NCBI GenBank assembly: GCA_003086555.1
Contig: QEFN01000031.1
Span: 1-11,386, forward strand
Reading direction: 5' to 3'
DNA length: 11,386 nucleotides
Source: Sulfolobus sp. SCGC AB-777_G06
Lineage (GTDB): Archaea > Thermoproteota > Thermoprotei_A > Sulfolobales > Sulfolobaceae
Below are positions 5,963 through 11,386 of this stretch, piece after piece. Every line of letters starts with the position of its first letter. Position 1 is the stretch's first letter. Both the position numbers and the translations under genes were made by a program. The notes under the pieces are model-generated. The model was not told the DNA's origin. It made no database searches and worked only from the letters and a program-made list of their open reading frames with translations.

Positions 5963-6492
5963 ATGTTAAATTCCGTTAGGTCACTCTCAATTCATCTAGA
6001 TCTGAAATCATGAAAATCTTTACTGATCCTTTTAGACTTAGTGGAGTTATCTCCCACTTTGTAATTCTTCAGGCTTATGATGATAACCTCAGTAGGTTAG
6101 TAAGTCCTTCGCAAGCACTTAAAGACAAAATCCCCAAACTCTATAAAGTCTTATATGTTTTCGGCACTCGAGACCCGGCATTAAAACTCTAATCGGGACA
6201 TTAAAAGGCCTGAAATAATTACTGGTGGAGTTCAGTATAAAGGTAAAGACGATGAAAACACTCTTGAACTCAATAAGCAAATTATGTCACAAGAGATAAC
6301 TAGTAAGACGGTAGTTACTATTACCACTAATTTAGTTTATAATCCGTCTATGAAACATGAGCTGTTTGGAAAGGAAACAAAAGAACTTAAAGACCAATTT
6401 AACTTTCCCGAACATATCGTAAAGGACACATAGTACCCTACTTAAACTTGACCTACAAACTTGAAGAAGTAGTGCATCTGCTGTCGGAGTAA
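5963..6492 (+). pseudogene. Frameshifted gene of unknown function
   Basis: Four consecutive open segments in alternating frames read as one protein of about 175 residues. Segment 1 begins at ATG 5963 (MLNSVRSLSIHLDLKS, stop at 6011). Segment 2 is 6010-6192 (MKIFTDPFRLSGVISHF onward). Segment 3 is about 6185-6432, rich in charged residues (RDIKRPEIITGGVQYKGKDD, then PSMKHELFGKETKELKDQF, ending EHIVKDT). Segment 4 is about 6427-6492 (VPYLNLTYKLEEVVHLLSE). The junctions need three frame changes. The pieces abut without gaps and the last ends in a natural-looking helix, so a decayed single gene is more likely than four small ones. The family is not recognised. An annotation may list only the 60-residue middle piece as a protein. 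Confidence 0.55.
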
Positions 6493-6501
6493 TGCACTCA
6501 C

Positions 6502-6509
6502 TTTTTATA
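6502..6509 (+). promoter_or_regulatory. TATA box that decides the start of the PsiE-family gene
   Basis: TTTTTATA is centred about 28 bases before the GTG at 6534 and lies downstream of the ATG at 6492. A leaderless message would therefore start at 6534, not 6492. Confidence 0.5.
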
Positions 6510-6533
6510 TCGAGACTGTTAACAGTGAATGAA

Positions 6534-6974
6534 GTGAAAGGCGAAAGTAAGGGTACAAAAAGGAGATTTCATTTCTATTTACCCGAAGAGAAGATTGTCC
6601 AATACATTGCAAAGATCATAGAGGTTATTCTACTTGTAGCTATAGGAATAGTTATAGTGTACACAGTAATAGACATTTTCTTGTTAATTCCTTCAGGCCT
6701 GCTGAGCGAGATATTCGGACTTGTCGGTAACGCGTTTCTTGTTGTAGTGCTTCTTGAGCTATTTCAAAGTATAGTAGACTTTGGAAAAGGGAGAGGGAGG
6801 AGTGTAGTATACGTTATGGACGCTACCATGAGCTTCATCCTTAGGGAGGTCATCATCGAATTAATCAACGGAGTGAGCAGCATGTCTGATCTTTTATACT
6901 TGGCCTCCATAATCCTGCTCATAGCATTCAGTAGGTTCCTGATCTCCTTTAGGCTCACGAAAAAGAGGTCGTAA
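6534..6974 (+). CDS. PsiE-family (phosphate-starvation-inducible E-like) membrane protein
   Basis: This is an integral membrane protein of about 146 residues with four predicted helices. Numbered from the longer frame starting at 6492, they are about 38-62 (IAKIIEVILLVAIGIVIVYT), 66-93, 106-126 and 132-153. The third-helix region, VVYVMDATMSFILREVIIELI, has the R-E pair in a helix typical of PsiE proteins (I-R-E-x-I), and LLELFQSIVDF before it matches the family's second helix. The molecular function of PsiE is not known; in Escherichia coli the gene responds to phosphate starvation. The frame is open from ATG 6492, but that start overlaps the stop of the broken upstream gene and precedes the TATA box. 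GTG 6534 is preferred. Confidence 0.72.
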   Translation: MKGESKGTKRRFHFYLPEEKIVQYIAKIIEVILLVAIGIVIVYTVIDIFLLIPSGLLSEIFGLVGNAFLVVVLLELFQSIVDFGKGRGRSVVYVMDATMSFILREVIIELINGVSSMSDLLYLASIILLIAFSRFLISFRLTKKRS

Positions 6975-7008
6975 ACATTAGGTGCAGTTTTTCCGTTTTT
7001 GTTAAATT

Positions 7009-7016
7009 ATATTAAA
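7009..7016 (+). promoter_or_regulatory. TATA box of the methyltransferase gene
   Basis: ATATTAAA is about 26 bases before the ATG at 7039, consistent with a leaderless message and with 7039 rather than the later ATGs at 7045 or 7051. Confidence 0.45.
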
Positions 7017-7038
7017 AAGCTTTAATTTAATCACCACA

Positions 7039-7581
7039 ATGTTAATGATTATGATAGACGTAAATGACTTCCAACCCGTATTGAGGATGGGCATTACGAT
7101 AGATGAAGAGGCATATATTGCGAGGAAACTTTCCTCAATGATTGACATAAAAAAAGAGAGGATTCTGGACATAGCACCGGGTAACTGTCTGATCCCTATT
7201 TATCTCTCCTTAGAACTTAATAAGGAGATAAGCGGAGTTGACGACTGGAAGTATTTCAAGAAGGATGAGGCTGAGAGATTAATAAGAAAGTATGGTGCCA
7301 GAGTGAATTTGTTTTATGGTCTCCCTCAAATCCCCTTTAAGGATAATAGTTTCTCTCTAGTTTACAGCGTAATGTACTTTTACAACCTAAAAAGAGAGAT
7401 AATGAAAGTACTTGTTTCTGAGATAAGGAGGGTTCTTGAAGGTCAAGGTACTGTTCTAATAGTAGATCCTATAATGACTAGAGGGAAGATAAGAAAGGAG
7501 ATGGAAGAAGGGAAATTTAAACTTGTAGAATATACTGAAGCAAATGCGTTATCTTTTAGTAAGTGGGAAAAAATTAGTTAA
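7039..7581 (+). CDS. Class I SAM-dependent methyltransferase, small
   Basis: The 180-residue protein has the class I Rossmann order. Motif I is RILDIAPGNCLIPIYLS (41-57), where DIAPGNC stands for the usual D/E-x-G-x-G-x-G SAM loop. The acidic end of strand 2 is in EISGVDDW (63-70). Motif IV is IPFKDNSFSLVYSVMYFYNL (98-117), and EIRRVLEGQGTVLIVDP (128-144) is the strand-5 region typical of Methyltransf_11-like enzymes. After this only about 35 residues remain, so the usual C-terminal cap strands are short or missing and it may be a minimal or 3'-truncated enzyme. The substrate (small molecule, lipid or quinone ring) cannot be inferred. It ends five bases before the stop of the convergent minus-strand gene. 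Confidence 0.75.
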   Translation: MLMIMIDVNDFQPVLRMGITIDEEAYIARKLSSMIDIKKERILDIAPGNCLIPIYLSLELNKEISGVDDWKYFKKDEAERLIRKYGARVNLFYGLPQIPFKDNSFSLVYSVMYFYNLKREIMKVLVSEIRRVLEGQGTVLIVDPIMTRGKIRKEMEEGKFKLVEYTEANALSFSKWEKIS

Positions 7582-7586
7582 CTTCG

Positions 7587-8066
7587 TTACTCCAGCCTAT
7601 AGTTAAACTTAGATTTAGAGATACCTAAGAGTACTACTCCGACTAGAAGGATGAGTATAGGAATGAAAAATTTAGGCTCTGGTGCAAGTTGGTTAAAGTA
7701 AGGTATATAATTAATGGCAGGTGTTACGTCTATCAGGAATATTATTATCGACAGAATAGTAAGGAATAAGCCCGTAATTAGTGTGGTGTAAGAATACGTG
7801 TACTTTACGAATAGGTCATGCCAGTCTACTTCTCTTGTCTTAACTAAGTAAGCTCCGTTCTTCATGAAAGTAAGGGAGTAATCCTTTCCGATCATGGCGA
7901 AACCGTTCATGCGGCCGAAACCTAATTCCCTTGCTTCCTCATTACCCTTCTTGACGTTGAACTTTATTATCTCAGCCCACTCCTTTGGATTCTCCACGTT
8001 GTTACTTTCTATCACATTTCCTTGGTCGTCAAATTTGATATGTCCAACATAACCCTTGAAAGTCAT
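7587..8066 (-). CDS. DUF2173-like protein with a C-terminal two-helix membrane tail
   Basis: From the ATG at 8066 it has 159 residues. Residues about 1-85 (longer-frame numbers) form a small alpha/beta module resembling DUF2173, a roadblock-like fold common in Sulfolobales. It has GYVGHIKFDDQGNVIESNN, a helix with EWAEIIKFNV, then GFAMIGKDYSLTFMKNGAYL and VDWHDLFVKY. This matches the upstream protein segment by segment, so the two are paralogues. Two membrane helices follow (about 95-116 and 134-152), which the upstream protein lacks. The frame also opens at GTG 8075, but a perfect ribosome site GGAGGTG (8079-8073) sits six bases before ATG 8066 and overlaps that GTG, so ATG 8066 is chosen. 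It begins one base past the upstream stop, so the two are translated together. Confidence 0.75.
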   Translation of the reverse strand: MTFKGYVGHIKFDDQGNVIESNNVENPKEWAEIIKFNVKKGNEEARELGFGRMNGFAMIGKDYSLTFMKNGAYLVKTREVDWHDLFVKYTYSYTTLITGLFLTILSIIIFLIDVTPAINYIPYFNQLAPEPKFFIPILILLVGVVLLGISKSKFNYRLE

Positions 8067-8067
8067 G

Positions 8068-8388
8068 TTAAACACCTCCGCTATTCTCGACTGCGAATTT
8101 TATTACATAGTCCCAGTTAGTCTCCTTAGCCCTTACAAAATATACCATGTCCTTAATTACCACAAGCCCTAAATCATCGACTATCATGGCATATCCTAAT
8201 AAGGGGTCTAATAGCTTAAGTCTCTTAGCCTCTTCTTTTCCTATTTTCATGTTTTCCATAAGTATCTTAGCTAACTTAGATAAGTCCACTTTAGTGATGT
8301 CCATTCCATAAATCTTCTCCAATTGTTCACCGCTAAAACGGTAAACTGCCAATAAACCAGGTATTTTTTGGAAAGTAATTTGTGACAT
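8068..8388 (-). CDS. DUF2173-like soluble protein
   Basis: The 106-residue protein has no membrane helix. It shows the pattern I associate with DUF2173: FQKIPGLLAVYRFSGEQLEK at the start, a helix with LAKILMENMKIGKEEAKRL (39-57), then LLGYAMIVDDLGLVVIKDMV, corresponding to the family's GWA-GGDYSV-GN-GVFV block, and TNWDYVIKFA at the end. Function is unknown. By fold analogy with roadblock/LC7 proteins it may be a dimerising regulatory or assembly factor, which is inference. It is the first gene of a two-gene operon, and its partner carries the same module plus a membrane anchor. A minus-strand TATA TTTTTAAA (8412-8419) is about 27 bases upstream, so the message is leaderless. Confidence 0.78.
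   Translation of the reverse strand: MSQITFQKIPGLLAVYRFSGEQLEKIYGMDITKVDLSKLAKILMENMKIGKEEAKRLKLLDPLLGYAMIVDDLGLVVIKDMVYFVRAKETNWDYVIKFAVENSGGV
8073..8079 (-). promoter_or_regulatory. Ribosome binding site GGAGGTG deciding the start of the membrane DUF2173-like gene
   Basis: On the minus strand GGAGGTG runs from 8079 down to 8073, six bases before the ATG at 8066. The GTG start implied by the longer frame is the last three bases of this site, which makes it unlikely. Confidence 0.7.
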
Positions 8389-8411
8389 TTATTAATATTT
8401 TGAATTTAGGC

Positions 8412-8419
8412 TTTAAAAA
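8412..8419 (-). promoter_or_regulatory. TATA box of the DUF2173-like operon
   Basis: The minus strand reads TTTTTAAA, centred about 27 bases before the ATG at 8388. Confidence 0.5.
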
Positions 8420-8627
8420 TATATCTTTGAAATTAGTCTAATATTATTAAAAAATAAGACTTATTTACTTAAACCTTAAGGTAAAAAGATAGTAGTTTTA
8501 ATAATCTTCTGTCTCCAAAAACTCATTTGTGATGTCCAATTTGCAGTATCAACCCAGAAGTTGTTACAGTTAAAACAGGATAGATAGAGAGACAGAAAAA
8601 TTTAGAATAAATAAAAAAGTTCGGATT
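8420..8627. other. Intergenic stretch with palindromes
   Basis: I see no gene here. It holds a perfect 10-bp palindrome ACCTTAAGGT (8473-8482) and a 9-bp inverted repeat, TTCTGTCTC (8507-8515) against GAGACAGAA (8589-8597). At the right end is a T6 terminator on the minus strand (8618-8613) for the four-helix gene. The inverted repeat could be a small mobile-element scar or a processed-RNA stem. Confidence 0.4.
8613..8618 (-). terminator. T-run terminator of the Rieske-linked gene cluster
   Basis: On the minus strand six T residues lie 10-15 bases past the TAA at 8630-8628, followed by ATTTATT. This is a typical archaeal terminator at the end of the cluster. Confidence 0.45.
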
Positions 8628-9017
8628 TTATAGCGATCTGAAGAAAAACCCTGTAGTGCTAAAGAAAGATCCCACGAAACTTAGGGCCATTATATAAGAG
8701 TATATTGGGTCTAGACTCGAGTAGAACAATAAACCTCCGGCTGCAGCTATTCCTATAAATAAGATATTGGCGGTTGATAAGTAAAAAAGCACTTTGTCTT
8801 TACTTATCGTCCCTAAAGCAAATAATGCAACACCCAGAAAAGCCGTAAGCATTGCGAAACTTATGTGGAGCGATAATAGTGCTGATTGATAAGCGTTAAT
8901 TAAAGGAAATTTATCATAAAGTAGAGTGGCTAAACCGAAAGCGAAAAGAAACGTTAAAGAAAGGAGTTCTAAGCCTGCAAATATAGTTACTATTCTTGAT
9001 CTTTGATAAAGTGCCAT
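8628..9017 (-). CDS. Four-helix membrane protein, paralogue of its upstream neighbour
   Basis: The family is not recognised. From the ATG at 9017 it has 129 residues; a TTG at 9026 in the same frame is less likely. Four hydrophobic helices lie at about residues 11-36, 47-72, 79-103 and 109-130 (longer-frame numbers). Helix 2 starts with a lone His (H54, in ALLSLHISFAML). Before helix 4 is GGLLFYSSLDPIYSYIMAL, followed by FVGSFFSTTGFF. The gene just upstream has the same helix spacing, the His and the same motif, so the two arose by tandem duplication. Placement after a Rieske gene suggests a subunit of, or quinone or heme site near, a respiratory complex; that is inference. A TATA-like CTATTAATT (9040-9048) may give it its own promoter. 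Confidence 0.75.
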   Translation of the reverse strand: MALYQRSRIVTIFAGLELLSLTFLFAFGLATLLYDKFPLINAYQSALLSLHISFAMLTAFLGVALFALGTISKDKVLFYLSTANILFIGIAAAGGLLFYSSLDPIYSYIMALSFVGSFFSTTGFFFRSL

Positions 9018-9061
9018 ACTTATCAAAATTATGTTAATAATTAATAGTTAAAAAAGTTTAG

Positions 9062-9496
9062 CTATATACTCATATAATGTTGGCTCTTCTGGGTTACTTC
9101 CACGGTGATCGCCGTAGATGAAAATAGCACACCTAAAAATCCGATACCCATCATTAATGCATACATAGGATCTGTATAACCGCCGAAATAGAATAATCCC
9201 TCAAATGCAGCAAATATACAGAATAAAACGTTAAGTAATCCTAGAGCTTTCAACTTAAGGCTATCACCGCGCATTGCAGCAGCAAATATGAAAAAGCTTA
9301 GTATTACAACAATTGCCGCACCATATATATGGGCTGTTATCGCATTACCTACAAGCCCTAAGTTAAAGATAGGGATTGCCATTCCTGCACTGTAAAGTAC
9401 GATGAGAACTATAAGTTGGAATATGGTAGGCATTAGGATGTAATTTTCAGCATACATTAAGCTCATGGTTCTATTTATAAAATTTGTTACACTCAT
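9062..9496 (-). CDS. Four-helix membrane protein in the Rieske cluster
   Basis: This is 144 residues from the ATG at 9496 (the frame also opens at TTG 9499). Four helices lie at about residues 22-44, 51-75, 83-105 and 111-132. The shared features with the next gene are H57 at the start of helix 2 (GNAITAHIYGAAIV) and EGLFYFGGYTDPMYALMMGI at 100-119, then FLGVLFSST. The C-terminal tail is polar and ends HYMSI. A single membrane His per chain could be one axial ligand of a heme shared between the paralogues, or a quinone contact; nothing in the sequence proves either. A minus-strand TATA TTTTTAAT (9519-9526) lies about 26 bases before the ATG, inside the terminator-like T-run that follows the 63-residue gene. 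Confidence 0.75.
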   Translation of the reverse strand: MSVTNFINRTMSLMYAENYILMPTIFQLIVLIVLYSAGMAIPIFNLGLVGNAITAHIYGAAIVVILSFFIFAAAMRGDSLKLKALGLLNVLFCIFAAFEGLFYFGGYTDPMYALMMGIGFLGVLFSSTAITVEVTQKSQHYMSI

Positions 9497-9517
9497 CAAA
9501 AAATACTATACAAGTGT

Positions 9518-9529
9518 AATTAAAAAATT
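9518..9529 (-). promoter_or_regulatory. T-run that is both terminator and TATA box
   Basis: Immediately after the TAA of the 63-residue gene the minus strand reads AATTTTTTAATT. The six T could end part of the upstream transcripts, while TTTTTAAT is correctly placed (about 26 bases) as the promoter of the four-helix gene starting at 9496. Differential expression along the cluster is therefore possible. Confidence 0.45.
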
Positions 9530-9721
9530 TTACCTTAACTTTCTAAATAGGTATAAAAATAGAAGCGAAGCGAAGAGCATGTAAAATCCGGCTGCAAAGA
9601 TCGTAGCTGACTCAACACCAACAGTATTGTTTGTAAAGAAGTTAAAGGGAATTGATAAGAACACAAAAAAGATGAATCCTAGAGAGGCTAACAAGGTGTA
9701 AACAAATAAACTCTTATTCAT
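9530..9721 (-). CDS. Small two-helix membrane protein in the Rieske cluster
   Basis: The 63-residue protein has two hydrophobic segments (about residues 5-27 and 36-58) joined by a loop with PFNFFTNNTVGVES, and a basic C-terminus (FRKLR) that should face the cytoplasm. Its ATG directly follows the TAA of the 35-residue gene (TAAATG), so the two are co-translated. Small one- and two-helix subunits are normal companions of heme-copper and quinol oxidases; the name of this one is unknown. The tight spacing from the Rieske gene onward supports one operon. Confidence 0.7.
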   Translation of the reverse strand: MNKSLFVYTLLASLGFIFFVFLSIPFNFFTNNTVGVESATIFAAGFYMLFASLLFLYLFRKLR

Positions 9722-9829
9722 TTATTTCACCGGGAAGGTCTCCCAGATTATATTATACGCTATGAATAGTGCCATTGCAATAGTTCCCCCGAAGATTAAT
9801 CCGAGAACTAAAAGACCCAACTTGGTCAT
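9722..9829 (-). CDS. 35-residue single-helix membrane protein
   Basis: This small gene is easily missed. ATG at 9829-9827 opens a 35-codon frame ending TAA at 9724-9722. The product starts MTKLGLLVLGLIFGGTIAMA and has one hydrophobic helix at about residues 4-25, then an amphipathic tail NIIWETFPVK. A ribosome site GGTGAT overlaps the Rieske stop (9838-9833), five bases before the ATG when the GGTG core is counted. It lies four bases after the Rieske stop and abuts the next start with no gap. This translation signal and packing make a real gene likely. It is the size of the smallest subunits of terminal oxidases. Confidence 0.72.
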   Translation of the reverse strand: MTKLGLLVLGLIFGGTIAMALFIAYNIIWETFPVK

Positions 9830-9833
9830 TTTA

Positions 9834-10817
9834 TCACCCCTGCTGTTGGAACGGATTTCCAAAACTTGTTAATAACCTTGTGTAACAATTCGTTGGAGTC
9901 TGTTCTTTTTGCAGTAGCAACTTACTACACCCTGTGTTCTCGTCGTAACTCGAAAGAGTTGCGAACCCAGACAAATCATTACTCCTGCCCAAAATAACAG
10001 GGGCGTTAGGGTTCATACCAACGGCATAAAGATAGTCAGTGTTTGGGTCCCAATAGAGTTGAACGTAAGGCAAGGGTCTTACAGTCGGTCCAGTCACTAC
10101 ATTAGCACCTTTATATGGATCGTAAGTGGAGCCATGACAATCACAATGTATAACCCCGTAATTAATGCCTTGGGACACGATTATGTTGTATACATCAGAG
10201 GGGATGTAGTTAGGGAAAGGTCCATTTGGCTGAACTAGATTAGGCGGATAATAATGGATTTCTGGAGGAATACAACCTAGATGTTGACATATAGCACTAT
10301 AAGCTACAATTGACTTATTTGGCCCCACTCCACCTGGAAAAGTATACGTTGCACCATTTTCTGGGATTGTAACAGTCGTAGACGGTACCGCCACTGGGTT
10401 TCCATTCTTGTCACCAATGTTGATCAAGAAAGTTATATCGCCCTGCATAGGGTATTGAAAGACTAAAATCGCTGGGTTGTTTACCGGTAGGTTAGAGGCC
10501 TCTATTGGGTTTCCGTTTGAGTCTGTTACTATCATCCACGGAAAATCCTTAAGTGTAATCTCCGGTTGGTTTAAGTAACCGAGAACGGGTAGTACGGAAA
10601 CCACCGCCAGTGCTCCTATTCCAATTAGTAGTCCTTTTAAGAACATCCTCCTCTCGGGGCTCAACGGGCCTATGTTGTCCTCAGCGTATTTAAAAAGATA
10701 GTCTCTCCCTTTCTTTATGAACGCTTTCTCGTCGAATTTTGTAGGTGGATTCCTCATTTTATAAATGAGACGGTGTAAAAATATTAGGTCATCCCTTTTG
10801 AGAACGAAAGGTTTCAT
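9834..10817 (-). CDS. soxL: Rieske iron-sulfur protein, SoxL-like
   Basis: The 327-residue protein carries a [2Fe-2S] cluster and would pass electrons from quinol to cytochrome outside the membrane. Cluster box 1 is CQHLGC (C177, H179 ligands; C182), box 2 is CDCHGS (C225, H228 ligands; C227); C182 and C227 should form the usual disulfide. The boxes are 42 residues apart, longer than in mitochondrial Rieske proteins. A twin-arginine signal/anchor SPERRMFLKGLLIGIGALAV lies at 53-72, after an unusually long 55-residue charged N-terminal region. Two further Cys (C297, C311) may form a second disulfide. It heads an operon of four small membrane proteins and is divergent from an oxidase subunit II gene, as expected for a SoxABCD/L-type system. 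Sulfolobales have several Rieske paralogues, so the exact name is uncertain. Confidence 0.85.
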   Translation of the reverse strand: MKPFVLKRDDLIFLHRLIYKMRNPPTKFDEKAFIKKGRDYLFKYAEDNIGPLSPERRMFLKGLLIGIGALAVVSVLPVLGYLNQPEITLKDFPWMIVTDSNGNPIEASNLPVNNPAILVFQYPMQGDITFLINIGDKNGNPVAVPSTTVTIPENGATYTFPGGVGPNKSIVAYSAICQHLGCIPPEIHYYPPNLVQPNGPFPNYIPSDVYNIIVSQGINYGVIHCDCHGSTYDPYKGANVVTGPTVRPLPYVQLYWDPNTDYLYAVGMNPNAPVILGRSNDLSGFATLSSYDENTGCSKLLLQKEQTPTNCYTRLLTSFGNPFQQQG

Positions 10818-10849
10818 TTCTTTTCACAAATTTAGTTATAGTTGAAATC

Positions 10850-10856
10850 TTTAAAT
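10850..10856 (-). promoter_or_regulatory. TATA box of the Rieske operon
   Basis: The minus strand reads ATTTAAA at about 36 bases before the ATG at 10817. This predicts a leader of about ten bases carrying GTGAAAAG, a weak ribosome site. Confidence 0.4.
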
Positions 10857-11035
10857 TTTTATTTTATATCTTTACAAACTTACAATATTGTTCTTATTGA
10901 TGATTAAAACTATTGATAATGTTTAATGTAAATCTTTAATACACAGATTAAACTATGTTAAATTTGCATTCATAATGCTAAATAATTTAATTTATATAAA
11001 TTAAATTTCAAAAATAAATAAATCATAGAAAAAGT

Positions 11036-11043
11036 TAAATATA
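11036..11043 (+). promoter_or_regulatory. Likely TATA box of the oxidase operon
   Basis: AAATATAA lies 27 bases before the GTG at 11067 and about 17 before the ATG at 11056. It predicts transcription starting near 11065-11068, with AGGTGA (11065-11070) at or near the 5' end. Confidence 0.4.
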
Positions 11044-11070
11044 ATGATAATTACAATGGAATTTAGGTGA

Positions 11071-11386
11071 ACGAAAATAACACTAGCTGACAAAATAAAA
11101 CATGAAGTCGAAGCGGTGTGGCTTATTGTTATGCTTGCAATAATTCTAGGTTATTTCTCATGGGAAACAGTCCAAATTCAAGCAGGCACTAATGTAAGCT
11201 TCAGATATGGTTTACCACTTTACAGTGGTATGCCCAAACAAGCTCAGGAGGCTGTAACATATTTCAATGCACATCCTCCAGTAAACCATACTTCCGAAGT
11301 CGTCAACGGCATTCTCGTAGTTAATATGACAGTTTATCAATACTATTACTCGCCTAACCTAATCAAAGTCACCCCCGGACAACAAA
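11071..11386 (+). CDS. Quinol/cytochrome oxidase subunit II, SoxA-like, partial at window edge
   Basis: The frame runs open to the end of the window. It encodes a short cytoplasmic start (TKITLADKIKHEVEAV), one membrane helix (WLIVMLAIILGYFSWETV), a polar linker, then the start of a cupredoxin-like domain (VVNGILVVNMTVYQYYYSPN, then LIKVTPGQ), which is the subunit II layout of heme-copper oxidases. SoxA-type quinol oxidase subunits lack the CuA ligands; that region is beyond the window. No normal start is in frame: ATG 11056 runs into TGA at 11068, and the first in-frame GTG (11116) would begin at the helix. GTG 11067 would fit if one A after it were absent (GTG-ACG-AAA). Next to a SoxL-like Rieske gene, a SoxABCD-type operon is the best guess. 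Confidence 0.65.

Larger units (their letters stand above)
10818..11066. other. Very A+T-rich divergent promoter region
   Basis: No gene is visible. The 249 bases separate the Rieske operon (minus) from the oxidase operon (plus) and are almost entirely A and T with repeated TTTAAAT/ATTTAAAT-like strings. This is room for shared regulation of two parts of one respiratory system. Confidence 0.5.

Noticed and set aside
2780..11386. TGA recoding (selenocysteine or readthrough) to explain in-frame TGA at 2954, 3047 and 11068
   Set aside because: No selenocysteine insertion element or associated genes are visible, and Sulfolobales are not known for it; decay and a one-base error explain the three sites better.
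1..11386. tRNA or rRNA genes
   Set aside because: I scanned for T-loop GGTTCRAATC-like strings and conserved rRNA stretches and saw none; without a covariance search a degenerate tRNA cannot be fully excluded.

Overview
The window looks like a piece of a Sulfolobales genome (thermoacidophilic Crenarchaeota: Sulfolobus, Sulfurisphaera, Acidianus, Metallosphaera relatives). The evidence is the A+T-rich DNA, archaeal TATA boxes 25-30 bases before start codons (many leaderless messages), GGTGA-type ribosome sites inside operons, an archaeal CbiZ, a VapBC pair, DUF2173-type proteins, and a long Rieske protein next to a quinol-oxidase-type subunit II. The genus cannot be fixed from the sequence alone.

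Layout. Positions 1-2700: a perfect 11-bp hairpin at the left edge; cbiZ (corrinoid salvage) on minus; a membrane-anchored Thr/Asn-rich secreted protein and a doubtful small membrane protein, both on minus; then a vapBC toxin-antitoxin pair on plus. Positions 2780-4600 are an accessory patch: a decayed membrane-protein frame with two in-frame TGA stops, then an IS110-family element. Its DEDD/serine transposase is split by an apparent one-base deletion, and its left noncoding region folds as expected of a bridge RNA. Positions 4583-5820 hold two divergent genes, an unknown protein and an Asp/Glu racemase/arylmalonate decarboxylase-family enzyme lacking the first of two catalytic cysteines. Positions 5963-6492 are a gene broken by three frame changes, with its promoter intact. 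A PsiE-family membrane protein and a small class I methyltransferase follow on plus.

Positions 7587-11386 look respiratory. On minus, a Tat-type Rieske protein (SoxL-like) is followed by a previously unlisted 35-residue one-helix protein, a 63-residue two-helix protein, and two tandem four-helix paralogues sharing a His and a GL-x-Y...DP-x-Y motif. Further along the same strand is a DUF2173-like pair, one soluble and one with a two-helix membrane tail. Divergent from the Rieske gene, and cut by the window edge, is an oxidase subunit II (SoxA-like) whose reading frame has no ordinary start codon. My inference is that the Rieske protein, the small membrane proteins and the plus-strand oxidase form or assemble a quinol-oxidizing terminal oxidase supercomplex of the SoxABCD/L type.

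Most noteworthy: the candidate IS110 bridge RNA with an 8-nt match to the right end, the abrupt codon-usage switch inside the transposase, the tandem His/DPxY four-helix proteins next to the Rieske gene, and the missing catalytic Cys in the racemase-family enzyme.
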